DNA from: an uncultured Aquimarina sp.
Lineage (GTDB): Bacteria; Bacteroidota; Bacteroidia; Flavobacteriales; Flavobacteriaceae
Direction of reading: 5' to 3'
Assembly: GCA_947503135.1 (NCBI GenBank)
Contig: CANNCQ010000008.1
Coordinates: forward strand, 52,243-116,242
Length of the DNA stretch: 64,000 nt
In this document: piece by piece, positions 51,539-61,944 of the stretch
Layout: each line of letters opens with the position of its first letter
How positions within the stretch are numbered: position 1 is the stretch's first letter
Program-made: the position numbers and the translations under genes
The notes under the pieces: model-generated
The model's input: the letters and a program-made list of their open reading frames with translations, nothing else
Database searches by the model: none
What the model was told of the DNA's origin: nothing

Positions 51539-53529
51539 AATTTAGTAATTTCAAACTCGCTTCTACGATTGTTTTGATGCTCGTCTTCGGTACAAATTTT
51601 TGATTTACAATTAATTAGTGGTTGTAATTCTCCAAAACCTTCAAAGCTAATACGACGAGCATTTACATAACCAACTAAGGCAAGGTAATTTCGGGTAGAT
51701 TCCGCTCTTTTTTCTGATAGTAATTGATTGTAAGATTCAGTACCGCGACTATCCGTGTGTGCTCTTATTTTTATTTGTACTGTGGAGTACTTTTCAAGTT
51801 TTAAGGCTAACTCATCTAATACTTTTTTAGAGTCCGCACGAATATTCCATTTGTTAAAATCAAAGTAAATAGGAGGCAGTTCAAAAAATAACTTTCCATT
51901 TATTTCTTTTACAGGTGGGCCAACTTTATCTTTTAGTAGCTGTTCTTTTATAGATAAAACTACAGGCTCCTTTTTTGTAACAGGTATTTCTTTCTGTTTT
52001 AAGTATAAAGTATATACTTCACCCTTTTTTTCTTTAACTAAAAAAGGTTTTGATTGCCCTATATAATTATTAGCGGCTGCTGTTAAATCATACCTTCCGG
52101 GTAATATGTCAATATCAAAAGCACTTATGTTACCGGTAGTTTTAGAGTAAATTTCTTGTTTGTCTCTATCAAGTAAGCTAATTGTAGTATTTGGAATGTA
52201 ATTTTGAGTCATTAAATCTTTCACTTCAAACCTTACTTTAATAGGTTCAGGAAAGATATTTCCAATTTGACTAAAGCTGTAAATGTCATCTCCTTTTTTA
52301 CTTCTATTGGAAGCAAAAAAACCATTTGTCAAATCGTAAAATGTCATCGAAAAGTCATCGAAACTAGAGTTGATAGGAGCTCCTAAATTAATAGGTTTTT
52401 CGAATATTCCTTGGTTGTTTTTACAGGCAAAAACATCAAGCATTCCAAGCCCTAAATGGCCATTAGAAGAAAAAAACAGGTCCCCATTTTCAGAAATAAA
52501 AGGAAATTGCTCTCTATTAGGGGTGTTAATTCCTTCACCTAAATTTAGAGGTTTACCAAAGGTGTTGTCTTCGTTAATAGCTACCACATATAAATCGAAT
52601 TCTCCATAGCCACCAGGCATATTTGATGAAAAATACAAATGTTTGCCATTAGGACTTAAAGCAGGGTGTTCCGCAGTGTACGCAATATTATTAAAGGGTA
52701 ATTTTTCGGGTTTAGACCAAGTTTGTAGGCTATCGTTCTTAAAAGATCGGTATAGGTGTATAGCATTACTTCGGATGCTGTCAAATTTTCGATTTCCTCT
52801 TTCGTTATTGCTTTTAGAGAGGTAAACTGTTTTACCATCTTTACTGAAACAAAAATTACCTTCGTGTAGGCTAGAATTTATTTTAGAGGAAAAAGAGGTG
52901 ATTTCTCCAATAGGTTTATTGGTACTATCAACGGCTACTTTATAAATATCTAAAAAAGGTCGGTGTGTCCATTTATAGCGTTTTTCTAAAAGGTTGTTGG
53001 GGCTTCTGTCGGAAGTGAAATAGATTAAGCTGTCTTTTTTAATTGCTCCAAACTCGGCACTTTCACTATTAAAAGTAGCGGTTTTTATAGAAAAATCATC
53101 ATCTTTTAATTTAAATTCTTCAATAGTTGCAATTACTTTAGCGGAGTTTTTTGGTGTTAATTTTTTATTTTTTTGATAAGTTTCAAGATGCGGAATAGCC
53201 TTGTCGTACTCACCTAAAGCGGAGAGTACATGATACAGTTTAAAGTTGAAATTATTGTCGTATTTTTTGTCTTTCTCTTTGAATTTACCCTTAACAATAT
53301 AGTTTAAGTAGCGATATGCTTTTCTGAATTGAAACGTATTGTAATAAGAAATAGCTAAATTTTGAATTGTTTTTTTAGAAAGGCTTGAGCTTTCCAATTC
53401 TTTTTGATAAGCGGAAATAGCATTGTAGTAATCCCCATTTTTAAAAAAACGATCGGCTCTAGTTTTGCGTTGAGAAAACGCAGTAAAGCATAAAAATAAT
53501 GAAACAATAATAGTGAAGTAAGGCTTCAT
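51535..53529 (-). CDS. PorE-like OmpA-family protein with TPR and PD40 repeats
   Basis: A 664-residue outer-membrane-associated protein: signal peptide (1-19), TPR region (about 25-135), WD40-like PD40 beta-propeller (about 150-420, with LYFSSNMPGGYGEFDLY and FFSSNGHLGLGMLD), carboxypeptidase-regulatory-like fold (about 440-520), and OmpA domain (about 555-664, IRAHTDSRGTESYN). This architecture matches the PorE-type peptidoglycan-anchored proteins that sit next to PorP/SprF genes. It closes a three-gene minus-strand operon with PorP/SprF and the giant adhesin. Confidence 0.88.
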   Translation of the reverse strand: MKPYFTIIVSLFLCFTAFSQRKTRADRFFKNGDYYNAISAYQKELESSSLSKKTIQNLAISYYNTFQFRKAYRYLNYIVKGKFKEKDKKYDNNFNFKLYHVLSALGEYDKAIPHLETYQKNKKLTPKNSAKVIATIEEFKLKDDDFSIKTATFNSESAEFGAIKKDSLIYFTSDRSPNNLLEKRYKWTHRPFLDIYKVAVDSTNKPIGEITSFSSKINSSLHEGNFCFSKDGKTVYLSKSNNERGNRKFDSIRSNAIHLYRSFKNDSLQTWSKPEKLPFNNIAYTAEHPALSPNGKHLYFSSNMPGGYGEFDLYVVAINEDNTFGKPLNLGEGINTPNREQFPFISENGDLFFSSNGHLGLGMLDVFACKNNQGIFEKPINLGAPINSSFDDFSMTFYDLTNGFFASNRSKKGDDIYSFSQIGNIFPEPIKVRFEVKDLMTQNYIPNTTISLLDRDKQEIYSKTTGNISAFDIDILPGRYDLTAAANNYIGQSKPFLVKEKKGEVYTLYLKQKEIPVTKKEPVVLSIKEQLLKDKVGPPVKEINGKLFFELPPIYFDFNKWNIRADSKKVLDELALKLEKYSTVQIKIRAHTDSRGTESYNQLLSEKRAESTRNYLALVGYVNARRISFEGFGELQPLINCKSKICTEDEHQNNRRSEFEITKF

Positions 53530-53535
53530 AATAGT

Positions 53536-54453
53536 TTAATAAAATCTAGGTGAAACGTATTTTTTTCCTAATGAAAGCAAGTCAAAATCTAGAATAAGAA
53601 ATACTTCATGGCTACCATTACTTAGCTGGCTAAAATTACTAAGTGTGTAATCATAAGCATAACCTAATTTTAAGTTTTGGGTTATCTGAAAACCCGCTAT
53701 CGCCGAAACACTTTCTTGATAGCGGTAAGCACCTCCAATTTCAAATCGGTTTGCATATAGGTAATTAATACCTGCACTAAAGGATAGTGGAGCACCTACG
53801 GCTTGTTGTACAATCACAGAAGGTTTTAGTTTTGATTCTTGAGAAAGCTCAAATATATAGCCTACAATACCAAATAGTTGATTAGCTCTTTCCGAAACTC
53901 CAATTCCGTTAAACTCTACCTTACGAGATAAAATATTGGGTGATGAAATACCCGTGTAGAAATTATTATTGTATAAAAATAATCCGATTCCTAATGTAAT
54001 CGTATTATCAGAAATTCGATTAGAAAATGCTGGATCATCGGCAACATCAGAACCTAATGCATTTAATGAAAAATTGTTGAAGCCAACCTTTAAGCCATAA
54101 GAGAGTTTAAGGTTAGACGAGACTTGAGAGATATAAGCAAAATCTAAATTCGCAAAATTAGTAGTTACTTTTATTGCATCACCAATTTCGTCTCTTACGT
54201 AATTAGCACTAAGTTCTACTTTATTTTTTACAGGAAAATTAATAAAGGCGTTTGCCGTTTGCGGGCTACCTTCAATTCCTTGCCATTGCTGTCGGTATAA
54301 AAGTCCTGCGGAAATCAACCCAGGCTGATCTTTAACATAAGCGGGATTTACCGTGCTCATGTTGTAAATATACTGAGTATATTGAGGGTCTTGTTGCGCA
54401 AATACAGAAAAGCAAACAACGAGTGCTAAAGCGTTTATAAAATATAATTTCAT
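53536..54453 (-). CDS. PorP/SprF family type IX secretion outer-membrane protein
   Basis: A 305-residue beta-barrel-type protein with signal peptide (1-19) and the family pattern QQDPQYTQYIYNMSTVNPAY, RQQWQGIEGSPQTANAFIN (each under 21 residues) near the N-terminus. PorP/SprF proteins help export or anchor T9SS type B cargo. SprF is needed for SprB surface placement in Flavobacterium. It lies between the adhesin gene (2 bases upstream) and the PorE-like gene (6 bases downstream), so the three form one operon. Confidence 0.92.
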   Translation of the reverse strand: MKLYFINALALVVCFSVFAQQDPQYTQYIYNMSTVNPAYVKDQPGLISAGLLYRQQWQGIEGSPQTANAFINFPVKNKVELSANYVRDEIGDAIKVTTNFANLDFAYISQVSSNLKLSYGLKVGFNNFSLNALGSDVADDPAFSNRISDNTITLGIGLFLYNNNFYTGISSPNILSRKVEFNGIGVSERANQLFGIVGYIFELSQESKLKPSVIVQQAVGAPLSFSAGINYLYANRFEIGGAYRYQESVSAIAGFQITQNLKLGYAYDYTLSNFSQLSNGSHEVFLILDFDLLSLGKKYVSPRFY

Positions 54454-54455
54454 AG

Positions 54456-57400
54456 TTACTTACTTAAATAAAAACTCCCCTGTATAGGACTGTTATTTTT
54501 AAAATTAGGATTGAATACATAAAAATAAACTCCTGACGGTAAATCATCACCAAGACTTAAATTCACATTATTCTCTCCTCTAAATTCTTCAGTATTTTTA
54601 TTCCCTTTAAATACAATAGTTCCAAAACGGTTATATATTTCTAGGTTAAAATCAGGAAATGCTTCAGGAATGTTATAGAGATTCTCTTTGGTAAGTTCGA
54701 AACGGTCGTTTTGGTTATCATTATTTGGAGTAACTCCATCTTGAAAGTCAAGAGGACAATCTACTCTTATTGAAATGCCATCGCTGTTCAATACCTCAAA
54801 CTCTTCTCCTACATTTAAAATTCGAATAGGTACTTCAACGCGATCAGATTCACAATTTTCAGAATCTATATTAGTAAGGTACAAAGTGGTGTTGTCCTCC
54901 AAAATAGGGTTGTCAATAATTGGATCTTCACTATTGGAAGAGGGATACCAATTATAATTTAAAACAGATACTTCAATGTCATTTAATCGCATAGCATCTA
55001 AAATACAGAAGCCTGTAGTTGGAGTTATAGGTGTTTCAAGAGCAATAATTTGTAATTCAATATTTAAAATCGAAGGCTCACAAGGTGTTTGATTGTTTAG
55101 GGTGTACCTAAAGTTGTACGTTCCAGCAGCTAGCATTTCAAAATTAACCCTACCATCTTCAGAAAGTGATTCAGTATTTTGAGTATCAGTAAAAATTCCT
55201 TCTGTAGGTGTGTTGTTGTCTAATAAAGAAAATAGATTTACACTACTGTCCGATTTACATCTAGTAAAGCGTAATATTTCTGTAAGGGTAGTAGGCTCTA
55301 TAATTTCAACCTCTATGGTACTTGTACTGTTTGAATTGCTACAAACGCTATTAATAATTGAATAAGTATAGATACCATTTTCTAGTCTTGCGATGTTTGT
55401 GTCTGTATTGTTAAAAATAGCAGCGTTAGTTGTTGTACTATATCCAAAGGGGCCACTCCATGTTCCGGAAGTTGACGGGTTACCCTCTAGCTGGTTAAAC
55501 AAATTTAAATCAATATCATTAGAGCAAACTTTTATGGAATTACTTATTCCAGCGGTTTCCGAATTTAAAGTATCAATAATACTAACTTCAAGATCAAGAA
55601 TAGGAGATTCACAGGCTGAGGTAGTACTTAATGTATATTGAAAATTATAGGTTTCTGTAACAAGAGTAGCTACATCTAGTATGGTGCCTGATAATGCATT
55701 AGTATTGCTTAAATCCGTAAAAATTCCGTTTTGAGGAATATTGGTTGGGAGTAAATCAGTTAAGTTTATGTCACCATCAGTTTTGCAAAAAGTGCTCTCA
55801 ATTTGAGGGCCAAATTCAGCTATTGGTTCTTCTAATATAATTTCTACAGTAGCTTCTATATTTTCACTACAGGCATTTGGCATTTCAATGGTATAAGTAT
55901 AAATACCCTCGAGAAGTCTTGGGAGATTTTGGTTATTGAAAATAAATTCTCCTAAATGATCATTTGATCTGTAATTTTCAGGACCTGACCAAGTACCTGT
56001 AGTATCGGGGTTTCCTCCTAATTGTTCAAATAAAATAATATTTAAGTCTGCGGAGCATACATTAATTTGAGAACTAATCCCTGCATTGTCAACAGCAATT
56101 TCATCTTGTATGCGCACTTGAATATTTAAACTAGGGATGTTACAAGGCGCTAAGTTGGGTAGTGAATATTCAAAGTTATATGAGCCAGCATCAAGGTTTT
56201 CAAAGTTGAAAATAGAACCGGTTAAATTTCCGGTAATATCAAGTTCAGTAAATTCTCCATTTTGAACAGTACCTATGGGAAGGACTGTTAAAAGATCCAC
56301 GTTAAGTTCATCTTTACAAAAAGTAATCACAATATCGCTTCCTATAGAATCAACAGGGTCTATTAATTCTATTGTTACCGTAGCAGTATCTTCATTTCCG
56401 CAAGGCCCCATACTGCCAGTAGTATATGTGTATTCACCAGCTTCAAGTCGCGGTAAATTTAAATTATTAAAAACAAATTCACCTATGTGATCTGCAGAAA
56501 TATAACCACGAGGCCCTGTCCATATTCCGTTAGTTGAAGGTGCGCCTTCGAGGACATCAAACAGTCTAATATTTAAATTATCACTGCAAAGGGTTATGGT
56601 TGCATCTTCACCTGCAAGATCAACAGTATCTATGTCTAATAAATGAATTTGAATATTTAAACTAGGAATATCACAAGGAGCTAAGTCGGGTAACGAATAT
56701 TCAAAGTTATAAATGCCAGCTGGTAGCAAAGAGAAATCTACGTTGTTGTTAGTTAATGCTCCGCTACTGTCTAAGTCAGTAAATACCCCAGTGCTAATAG
56801 TTTCGGTACTCAAAAGTGTGAGTAGGTCGATATTAGGGGTTTCAACTTTGCAAAAGGTAACACCAATATCTTCGCCTAAATTCTCTACAGGGTTAACAAA
56901 TTCAATAGTTAATTCTGTTACAGAAACAGGATTACAAATGTTAGTGCCAGGAACTGTGTAGGTGTAAATCCCTTCTTCTAATCGCGGTAAATTTTGGTTA
57001 TTAAAAATAAATTCTCCCAAGTGGTTATTAGATTGATAGTTGTTTGGGCCTGTCCAAATTCCTGTAGTTTCAGGAGTTCCATCTAATTGTTCAAAAAGGA
57101 TAATATTAAGATTGTCAGAACATACTTTAGTTGCTTTTTCTACTAAAGGTATTTCTACAGTATTAATTATTGTAAAATTTAGGTTTGATACTTCTTCACA
57201 TCTACCATCATTATGAGATACGGTATAGGTAAAATCAAATGTTTGGTTATTCGAAAGCTCAGGAAAAGTGAAGATGTTGTTTGTAGGATTACCTTCACTA
57301 TCTGCCCATATCCCACCAGTTGTGATTTCTCCATTAGCCGGATTGCCTATAAGGAGTGAGTTTAAGTCCACTTGCCCATCAACCTCACAAAGTTCAATAG

Positions 57401-58826
57401 AGCTAACATTTTCACCCGCATATAAAGGAGAAAGTATTTCTATTTCAACAATGGTTGATTGTTCTGGACAAGGGTTTACAACAGAGTTGTTGGTGACATT
57501 ATATCCTAAACGATACTTTCCAGGATTAAGAAAGCGCTGAGTGTTATTAGGTTCTTCAACTTTCAAATTTAAAATACCATCATTAGCCATATTTAATGAT
57601 CTTAAAGATTCTTCAGGTATTGGTTCAGGACCCGAGATAAAGCTCCAATTTCCATTGAAATAATCATAAGTAACATCATTTTCTTCAGTAAATTCAATTA
57701 AAGAAAACAAGTTAAAAGTAGTAGGAGAAGAAAAGTTAGAGCATAATAAATTGTTGTTAGTATTTTGAGTAAATGGGCGAAGAGCTTCATAGAGATTGAA
57801 TACTAAAAAAGCACTATCATCCGAGCATACTCCCGATCTTTTTTGAACAGTATATTGAAAGGTGAAGCGCACAACATCAAACCTATTTTCACTAGCTATC
57901 GTATTTTCATACAAACGCCTTAAGTTTATAATTGAATCGTCTCGATCTGTAATCTCACCTCCGGTATCGGCATTTTGAATCCAAAAACCTTCAATATCTT
58001 CTCCAGCTAAATAGTCATCATCTCTAAGGTCGATATCATTGTCAAAATTCCCAGCAATGAGGTCATTTTCGCAAATGGATATGATTCTAACACCGTCAGA
58101 ATTTCTAAGTCCGGCATTAACTTGTCTTACTACCGATAATTTTATGACTGTTTCTTGAAGCAAACCGCAATTATTGTTGTTTGCTACGGTATATTTAAAT
58201 TCAAAAACGCCTTCATCAATTAAAGGAGCTCCAGGTTGATAAGGAATTTCAATTTGTGGAAATGATCCTCCTATAATTTCAACAGTAGGTAAATCACCAC
58301 CCTCGTAAGTCCACACGCCATTTAAATGTGGCGATGGTGTAGTGCTATCAGAAACTAATGCACTAAATAAATCTATTCCTTCAAAATCACATACCTCTAA
58401 ATTCACATCATTAATACCAAAAGAAGGTAACGCAACACCAGAGAAAGCCCCTAAAATAACATTGATGGTAACCGCAGCTTCGTTGCCACAATTACTATTA
58501 AATAAAGTAAATTCATACTTATTTAAATCACTATCGGTTACCGATTCTCTCAAATCCCAAATTAATACATCACCCGTTTCGGGAGTTAATGTAAACATTA
58601 ATTCCGAACGAGTATTCCAAATACCTCTTTCAAGGTTTTCTCCTGTTATGTTAAAATACTCATCATATAAATTAATAATTCCGTCAGGGTTCCCATCGGT
58701 GTCAAAATCAATGGTAGTAATGTCACAAATAGTAATAGTTTCGGTGCGATTACACTGTCCATAACTTTGTAATGCTGTTGGTAAACAGGCGATTAAGACA
58801 ATAAGAATTCTTAGTAAAACAGTCAA
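54456..58826 (-). CDS. Giant T9SS type B cargo protein with four ~177-residue repeats
   Basis: A 1456-residue secreted protein: signal peptide (1-24), several non-identical Ig-like or PKD-like modules (about 25-560), four recognisable tandem repeats of about 177 residues (units start near 562, 740, 917 and 1094, each with a VCS-x-DLN-like start, a GIW/TWxGPxxY strand, NNxNLPRLExGxYTY and later an FCK or RCK motif), then a gliding-motility type B C-terminal domain (about 1370-1456, DGVTPNNDNQNDRFEL, EIYNRFGTIVF). It is the first gene of the operon with PorP/SprF and the PorE-like gene. A surface adhesin role is likely but inferred. Confidence 0.9.
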   Translation of the reverse strand: MTVLLRILIVLIACLPTALQSYGQCNRTETITICDITTIDFDTDGNPDGIINLYDEYFNITGENLERGIWNTRSELMFTLTPETGDVLIWDLRESVTDSDLNKYEFTLFNSNCGNEAAVTINVILGAFSGVALPSFGINDVNLEVCDFEGIDLFSALVSDSTTPSPHLNGVWTYEGGDLPTVEIIGGSFPQIEIPYQPGAPLIDEGVFEFKYTVANNNNCGLLQETVIKLSVVRQVNAGLRNSDGVRIISICENDLIAGNFDNDIDLRDDDYLAGEDIEGFWIQNADTGGEITDRDDSIINLRRLYENTIASENRFDVVRFTFQYTVQKRSGVCSDDSAFLVFNLYEALRPFTQNTNNNLLCSNFSSPTTFNLFSLIEFTEENDVTYDYFNGNWSFISGPEPIPEESLRSLNMANDGILNLKVEEPNNTQRFLNPGKYRLGYNVTNNSVVNPCPEQSTIVEIEILSPLYAGENVSSIELCEVDGQVDLNSLLIGNPANGEITTGGIWADSEGNPTNNIFTFPELSNNQTFDFTYTVSHNDGRCEEVSNLNFTIINTVEIPLVEKATKVCSDNLNIILFEQLDGTPETTGIWTGPNNYQSNNHLGEFIFNNQNLPRLEEGIYTYTVPGTNICNPVSVTELTIEFVNPVENLGEDIGVTFCKVETPNIDLLTLLSTETISTGVFTDLDSSGALTNNNVDFSLLPAGIYNFEYSLPDLAPCDIPSLNIQIHLLDIDTVDLAGEDATITLCSDNLNIRLFDVLEGAPSTNGIWTGPRGYISADHIGEFVFNNLNLPRLEAGEYTYTTGSMGPCGNEDTATVTIELIDPVDSIGSDIVITFCKDELNVDLLTVLPIGTVQNGEFTELDITGNLTGSIFNFENLDAGSYNFEYSLPNLAPCNIPSLNIQVRIQDEIAVDNAGISSQINVCSADLNIILFEQLGGNPDTTGTWSGPENYRSNDHLGEFIFNNQNLPRLLEGIYTYTIEMPNACSENIEATVEIILEEPIAEFGPQIESTFCKTDGDINLTDLLPTNIPQNGIFTDLSNTNALSGTILDVATLVTETYNFQYTLSTTSACESPILDLEVSIIDTLNSETAGISNSIKVCSNDIDLNLFNQLEGNPSTSGTWSGPFGYSTTTNAAIFNNTDTNIARLENGIYTYSIINSVCSNSNSTSTIEVEIIEPTTLTEILRFTRCKSDSSVNLFSLLDNNTPTEGIFTDTQNTESLSEDGRVNFEMLAAGTYNFRYTLNNQTPCEPSILNIELQIIALETPITPTTGFCILDAMRLNDIEVSVLNYNWYPSSNSEDPIIDNPILEDNTTLYLTNIDSENCESDRVEVPIRILNVGEEFEVLNSDGISIRVDCPLDFQDGVTPNNDNQNDRFELTKENLYNIPEAFPDFNLEIYNRFGTIVFKGNKNTEEFRGENNVNLSLGDDLPSGVYFYVFNPNFKNNSPIQGSFYLSK
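55010..57143 (-). repeat. Four degenerate ~531-bp tandem repeats inside the adhesin gene
   Basis: The reading frame has four tandem units of about 177 codons. Protein identity between units is clear, but wobble positions differ, so the DNA has diverged since duplication. Units 1 and 3 share the longest identical stretch (GEFIFNNQNLPRL). Such tandem repeats commonly arise by duplication in surface adhesins and may expand or contract. Confidence 0.7.
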
Positions 58827-58963
58827 TTTAACAAAAATTTAAGTCTCAAAAATACGATATTCATTTTCATTAGTAACAATGGTGTAACGCTTTATTTAAA
58901 ATATTACTTAGTAATATACTTTTAAGCCTTTAAAATTAAGATAACAGCAAGCGTTAAAAATCG

Positions 58964-58971
58964 TAAATTTG
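58964..58971 (+). promoter_or_regulatory. TAnnTTTG -7 promoter box before leuS
   Basis: TAAATTTG fits the Bacteroidota -7 consensus. The expected start near 58976 leaves about seven bases before the ATG at 58983 (or 16 before the second ATG at 58992), a very short leader. Confidence 0.45.
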
Positions 58972-58982
58972 CACTTTCGAAA

Positions 58983-61943
58983 ATGCAACCAATGAATTAC
59001 GATTTTAATAATATTGAAGCCAAATGGCAAAAGTACTGGTCAGAAAATCAAACCTTCAAAGCCAGCAATTCTAGTGCTAAACCAAAATATTATGCTTTGG
59101 ATATGTTTCCTTACCCATCTGGAGCAGGTTTACATGTAGGGCATCCGTTAGGGTATATAGCTAGTGATATTTATGCAAGGTATAAACGTCATCAAGGTTT
59201 TAATGTATTGCATCCACAGGGATATGATTCGTTTGGATTGCCAGCAGAGCAATATGCTATACAAACAGGACAGCACCCAGATTTAACTACAAAAACAAAT
59301 ATTGCCCGATACCGTGAGCAATTAGATAAAATAGGTTTTTCGTTTGATTGGAGTAGGGAGGTGCGCACCAGTAGTCCTGAATATTACAAATGGACACAGT
59401 GGATATTTGGCGAGCTGTTTAATTCTTGGTACAATGTTGAAAGTGACAAAGCAGAAGCTATTGATACGCTAATTGAAAAGTTTGAAGTATCGGGTAACGC
59501 CGCGGTTGAGGCTGTTTGTGATGAAAAAGTAACATTGTTTTCGGGTACGGAGTGGAATGCCTTTTCGGATAAAGAAAAGCAGCAAATATTATTACAATAC
59601 CGACTTACCTTTTTGGCAGAAACGGAAGTAAATTGGTGCCCTGTTTTAGGGACTGTATTAGCGAATGATGAAATTGTAAATGGTCTTTCAGAACGAGGAA
59701 GCCATCCCGTGGTAAGAAAAAAAATGACTCAATGGAGTATGCGTATTTCTGCCTATGCCGATCGTTTAATCCAAGGACTTAACGGTTTGGATTGGTCAGA
59801 AAGTATTAAAGAAACACAACGTAACTGGATTGGTAAATCAGTAGGAGCATCAGTAAAATTCCCTGTTCAAGATTCAGAAAAATTTATTGAAGTTTTTACA
59901 ACGCGACCCGATACTATTTTTGGAGTTAGTTTTATGACTTTAGCTCCCGAGCATCCTTTGGTTTCTGAAATTACTACCGATTTACAAAAAGAAAAAGTAG
60001 CAGCCTACGTTGAAGCTACTTCGAAACGTAGCGAGCGAGAGCGGATGGCTGATGTAAAAACAATATCAGGAGTTTTTACAGGCGCTTATGCCGAACATCC
60101 GTTAAGCAAAAAACGGGTGCCTATTTGGGTTGGGGATTATGTGTTAGCTAGCTATGGAACAGGTGCAGTAATGGCAGTGCCATGTGGTGATCAGCGCGAC
60201 TTTGATTTTGCAAATCATTTTGGGATTCCAATTTTAAATATCTTTAAAGATGTTGATATTTCCGAAGAAGCATATACCGATAAAACAAATGCAATAATTA
60301 CAAATTCAGACTTTTTAGATGATTTATCAGCGAAAGAAGCTAGTGTTATTGCAGTAAAAACTTTCGAATCTTTAGGTTGTGGTTTAGGTAAAACTAACTA
60401 CCGTTTACGCGATGCTGTATTTAGCCGTCAACGTTATTGGGGAGAGCCTTTTCCAATATATTATGTAGATGGAATGCCGCAGTTAATCGAGACCAAACAT
60501 TTACCAATAAACTTACCTGAGGTAGAAAAATATTTACCTACCGAAGAAGGGGAGCCGCCATTAGGAAGGGCAACCGATTGGGCTTGGGATACGGTAACGA
60601 ATACAGTGGTTAATAATAGTGAAATTAATAACACAACAATTCATCCACTGGAGTTGAATACTATGCCAGGTTGGGCAGGAAGTTCGTGGTATTTATTCCG
60701 TTACATGGATTCGGAAAACACGGAAGAATTTGCTTCTAAAGAAGCCTTGGAATATTGGCAAAATGTAGACCTTTATGTAGGGGGAAGCGAGCATGGTACA
60801 GGACATTTATTGTACAGTCGTTTTTGGACAAAATTTCTGTTTGATAAAGGTTTTTTATCGGTTGATGAACCTTTTAAAAAAATGATTAACCAAGGAATGA
60901 TTTTAGGAACGAGTGCTTTTGCCTATAAAGCCCTTCCTTTTATGAAAACAGGGTGTAGTTTAGATGAGAATACCGAAGATATAACTAAAAAAATCCCGCT
61001 AATTTTTGTTTCAAAAACTGCTTTCAAATCGGATGATGAATTTGAGAAGGTGGTATTAGATTATTTATTAGATAACAAAATTATAGATCATTTTGATGCT
61101 GAAATTTTAACTATCGCTAAAAGTCCAGTGCATGTGGATGTTTCGTTTGTGAATTCTTCAGACGAATTAGATACAGACGCGTTTAAAAATTGGAGAGCCG
61201 ATTTTAAAGATGCTCAATTTATTTTACAGGACGGAAAATATAGTGTGGGTCGTGAGGTGGAAAAGATGTCTAAATCTAAATTCAATGTAGTTAATCCTGA
61301 TGATATTTGTAATGAATATGGTGCAGATACACTTCGTTTATACGAAATGTTTTTAGGACCGTTAGAGCAGGCAAAACCATGGAATACCGCAGGTATTTCA
61401 GGAGTACATAACTTCTTAAAGAAATTATGGAAACTCTACGTTGGGGAAAATGGAGTAAAGTTTAACGACTCCGAACCAACGAAAGACAATTTAAAAACGC
61501 TGCATAAAACTATAAAAAAGGTAATTGAGGATATTGAAAACTTTTCTTTCAATACTTCAGTAAGTACGTTTATGATTTGCGTTAATGAGTTGACTGCTCA
61601 AAAATGTACAAGTAAATCAGTACTAAGTGATTTGGTGACTATTATAGCTCCTTATGCACCACATATAGCAGAAGAGCTATGGAATGTTTTAGGTAATAAC
61701 CAGTCTATTTCAACAGCGAGTTTTCCAAAGTTTGAGGCCTCTCATTTAGTAGAAAGCGCTAAAGAATATCCCGTTTCTTTTAACGGAAAAATGCGCTTTA
61801 AATTAGAGTTGCCATTAGATATGTCCAAGGACGAAATAGAGAAAGTAGTAATGGCTCATGAAAAAACAATAAAACAACTAGATGGGCGTACACCCAAAAA
61901 GGTGATTATTGTTCCTGGTAAAATTATAAACATAGTAGGGTAA
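58983..61943 (+). CDS. leuS: Leucyl-tRNA synthetase
   Basis: Charges tRNA-Leu. The HIGH equivalent HVGH is at 51-54 (PSGAGLHVGH) and KMSKS is at 761-765. The CP1 editing domain contains TTRPDTIFGVSFM and YGTGAVMAVPCGDQRDFDFA (two parts: YGTGAVMAVPCGDQ, RDFDFA). The 986-residue length is above the bacterial average of about 860, with inserted segments near 145-215 and near 640-745. The first ATG (58983) or the one three codons later could start translation. The SemiSWEET gene follows after one base. Confidence 0.95.
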   Translation: MQPMNYDFNNIEAKWQKYWSENQTFKASNSSAKPKYYALDMFPYPSGAGLHVGHPLGYIASDIYARYKRHQGFNVLHPQGYDSFGLPAEQYAIQTGQHPDLTTKTNIARYREQLDKIGFSFDWSREVRTSSPEYYKWTQWIFGELFNSWYNVESDKAEAIDTLIEKFEVSGNAAVEAVCDEKVTLFSGTEWNAFSDKEKQQILLQYRLTFLAETEVNWCPVLGTVLANDEIVNGLSERGSHPVVRKKMTQWSMRISAYADRLIQGLNGLDWSESIKETQRNWIGKSVGASVKFPVQDSEKFIEVFTTRPDTIFGVSFMTLAPEHPLVSEITTDLQKEKVAAYVEATSKRSERERMADVKTISGVFTGAYAEHPLSKKRVPIWVGDYVLASYGTGAVMAVPCGDQRDFDFANHFGIPILNIFKDVDISEEAYTDKTNAIITNSDFLDDLSAKEASVIAVKTFESLGCGLGKTNYRLRDAVFSRQRYWGEPFPIYYVDGMPQLIETKHLPINLPEVEKYLPTEEGEPPLGRATDWAWDTVTNTVVNNSEINNTTIHPLELNTMPGWAGSSWYLFRYMDSENTEEFASKEALEYWQNVDLYVGGSEHGTGHLLYSRFWTKFLFDKGFLSVDEPFKKMINQGMILGTSAFAYKALPFMKTGCSLDENTEDITKKIPLIFVSKTAFKSDDEFEKVVLDYLLDNKIIDHFDAEILTIAKSPVHVDVSFVNSSDELDTDAFKNWRADFKDAQFILQDGKYSVGREVEKMSKSKFNVVNPDDICNEYGADTLRLYEMFLGPLEQAKPWNTAGISGVHNFLKKLWKLYVGENGVKFNDSEPTKDNLKTLHKTIKKVIEDIENFSFNTSVSTFMICVNELTAQKCTSKSVLSDLVTIIAPYAPHIAEELWNVLGNNQSISTASFPKFEASHLVESAKEYPVSFNGKMRFKLELPLDMSKDEIEKVVMAHEKTIKQLDGRTPKKVIIVPGKIINIVG

Positions 61944-61944
61944 T

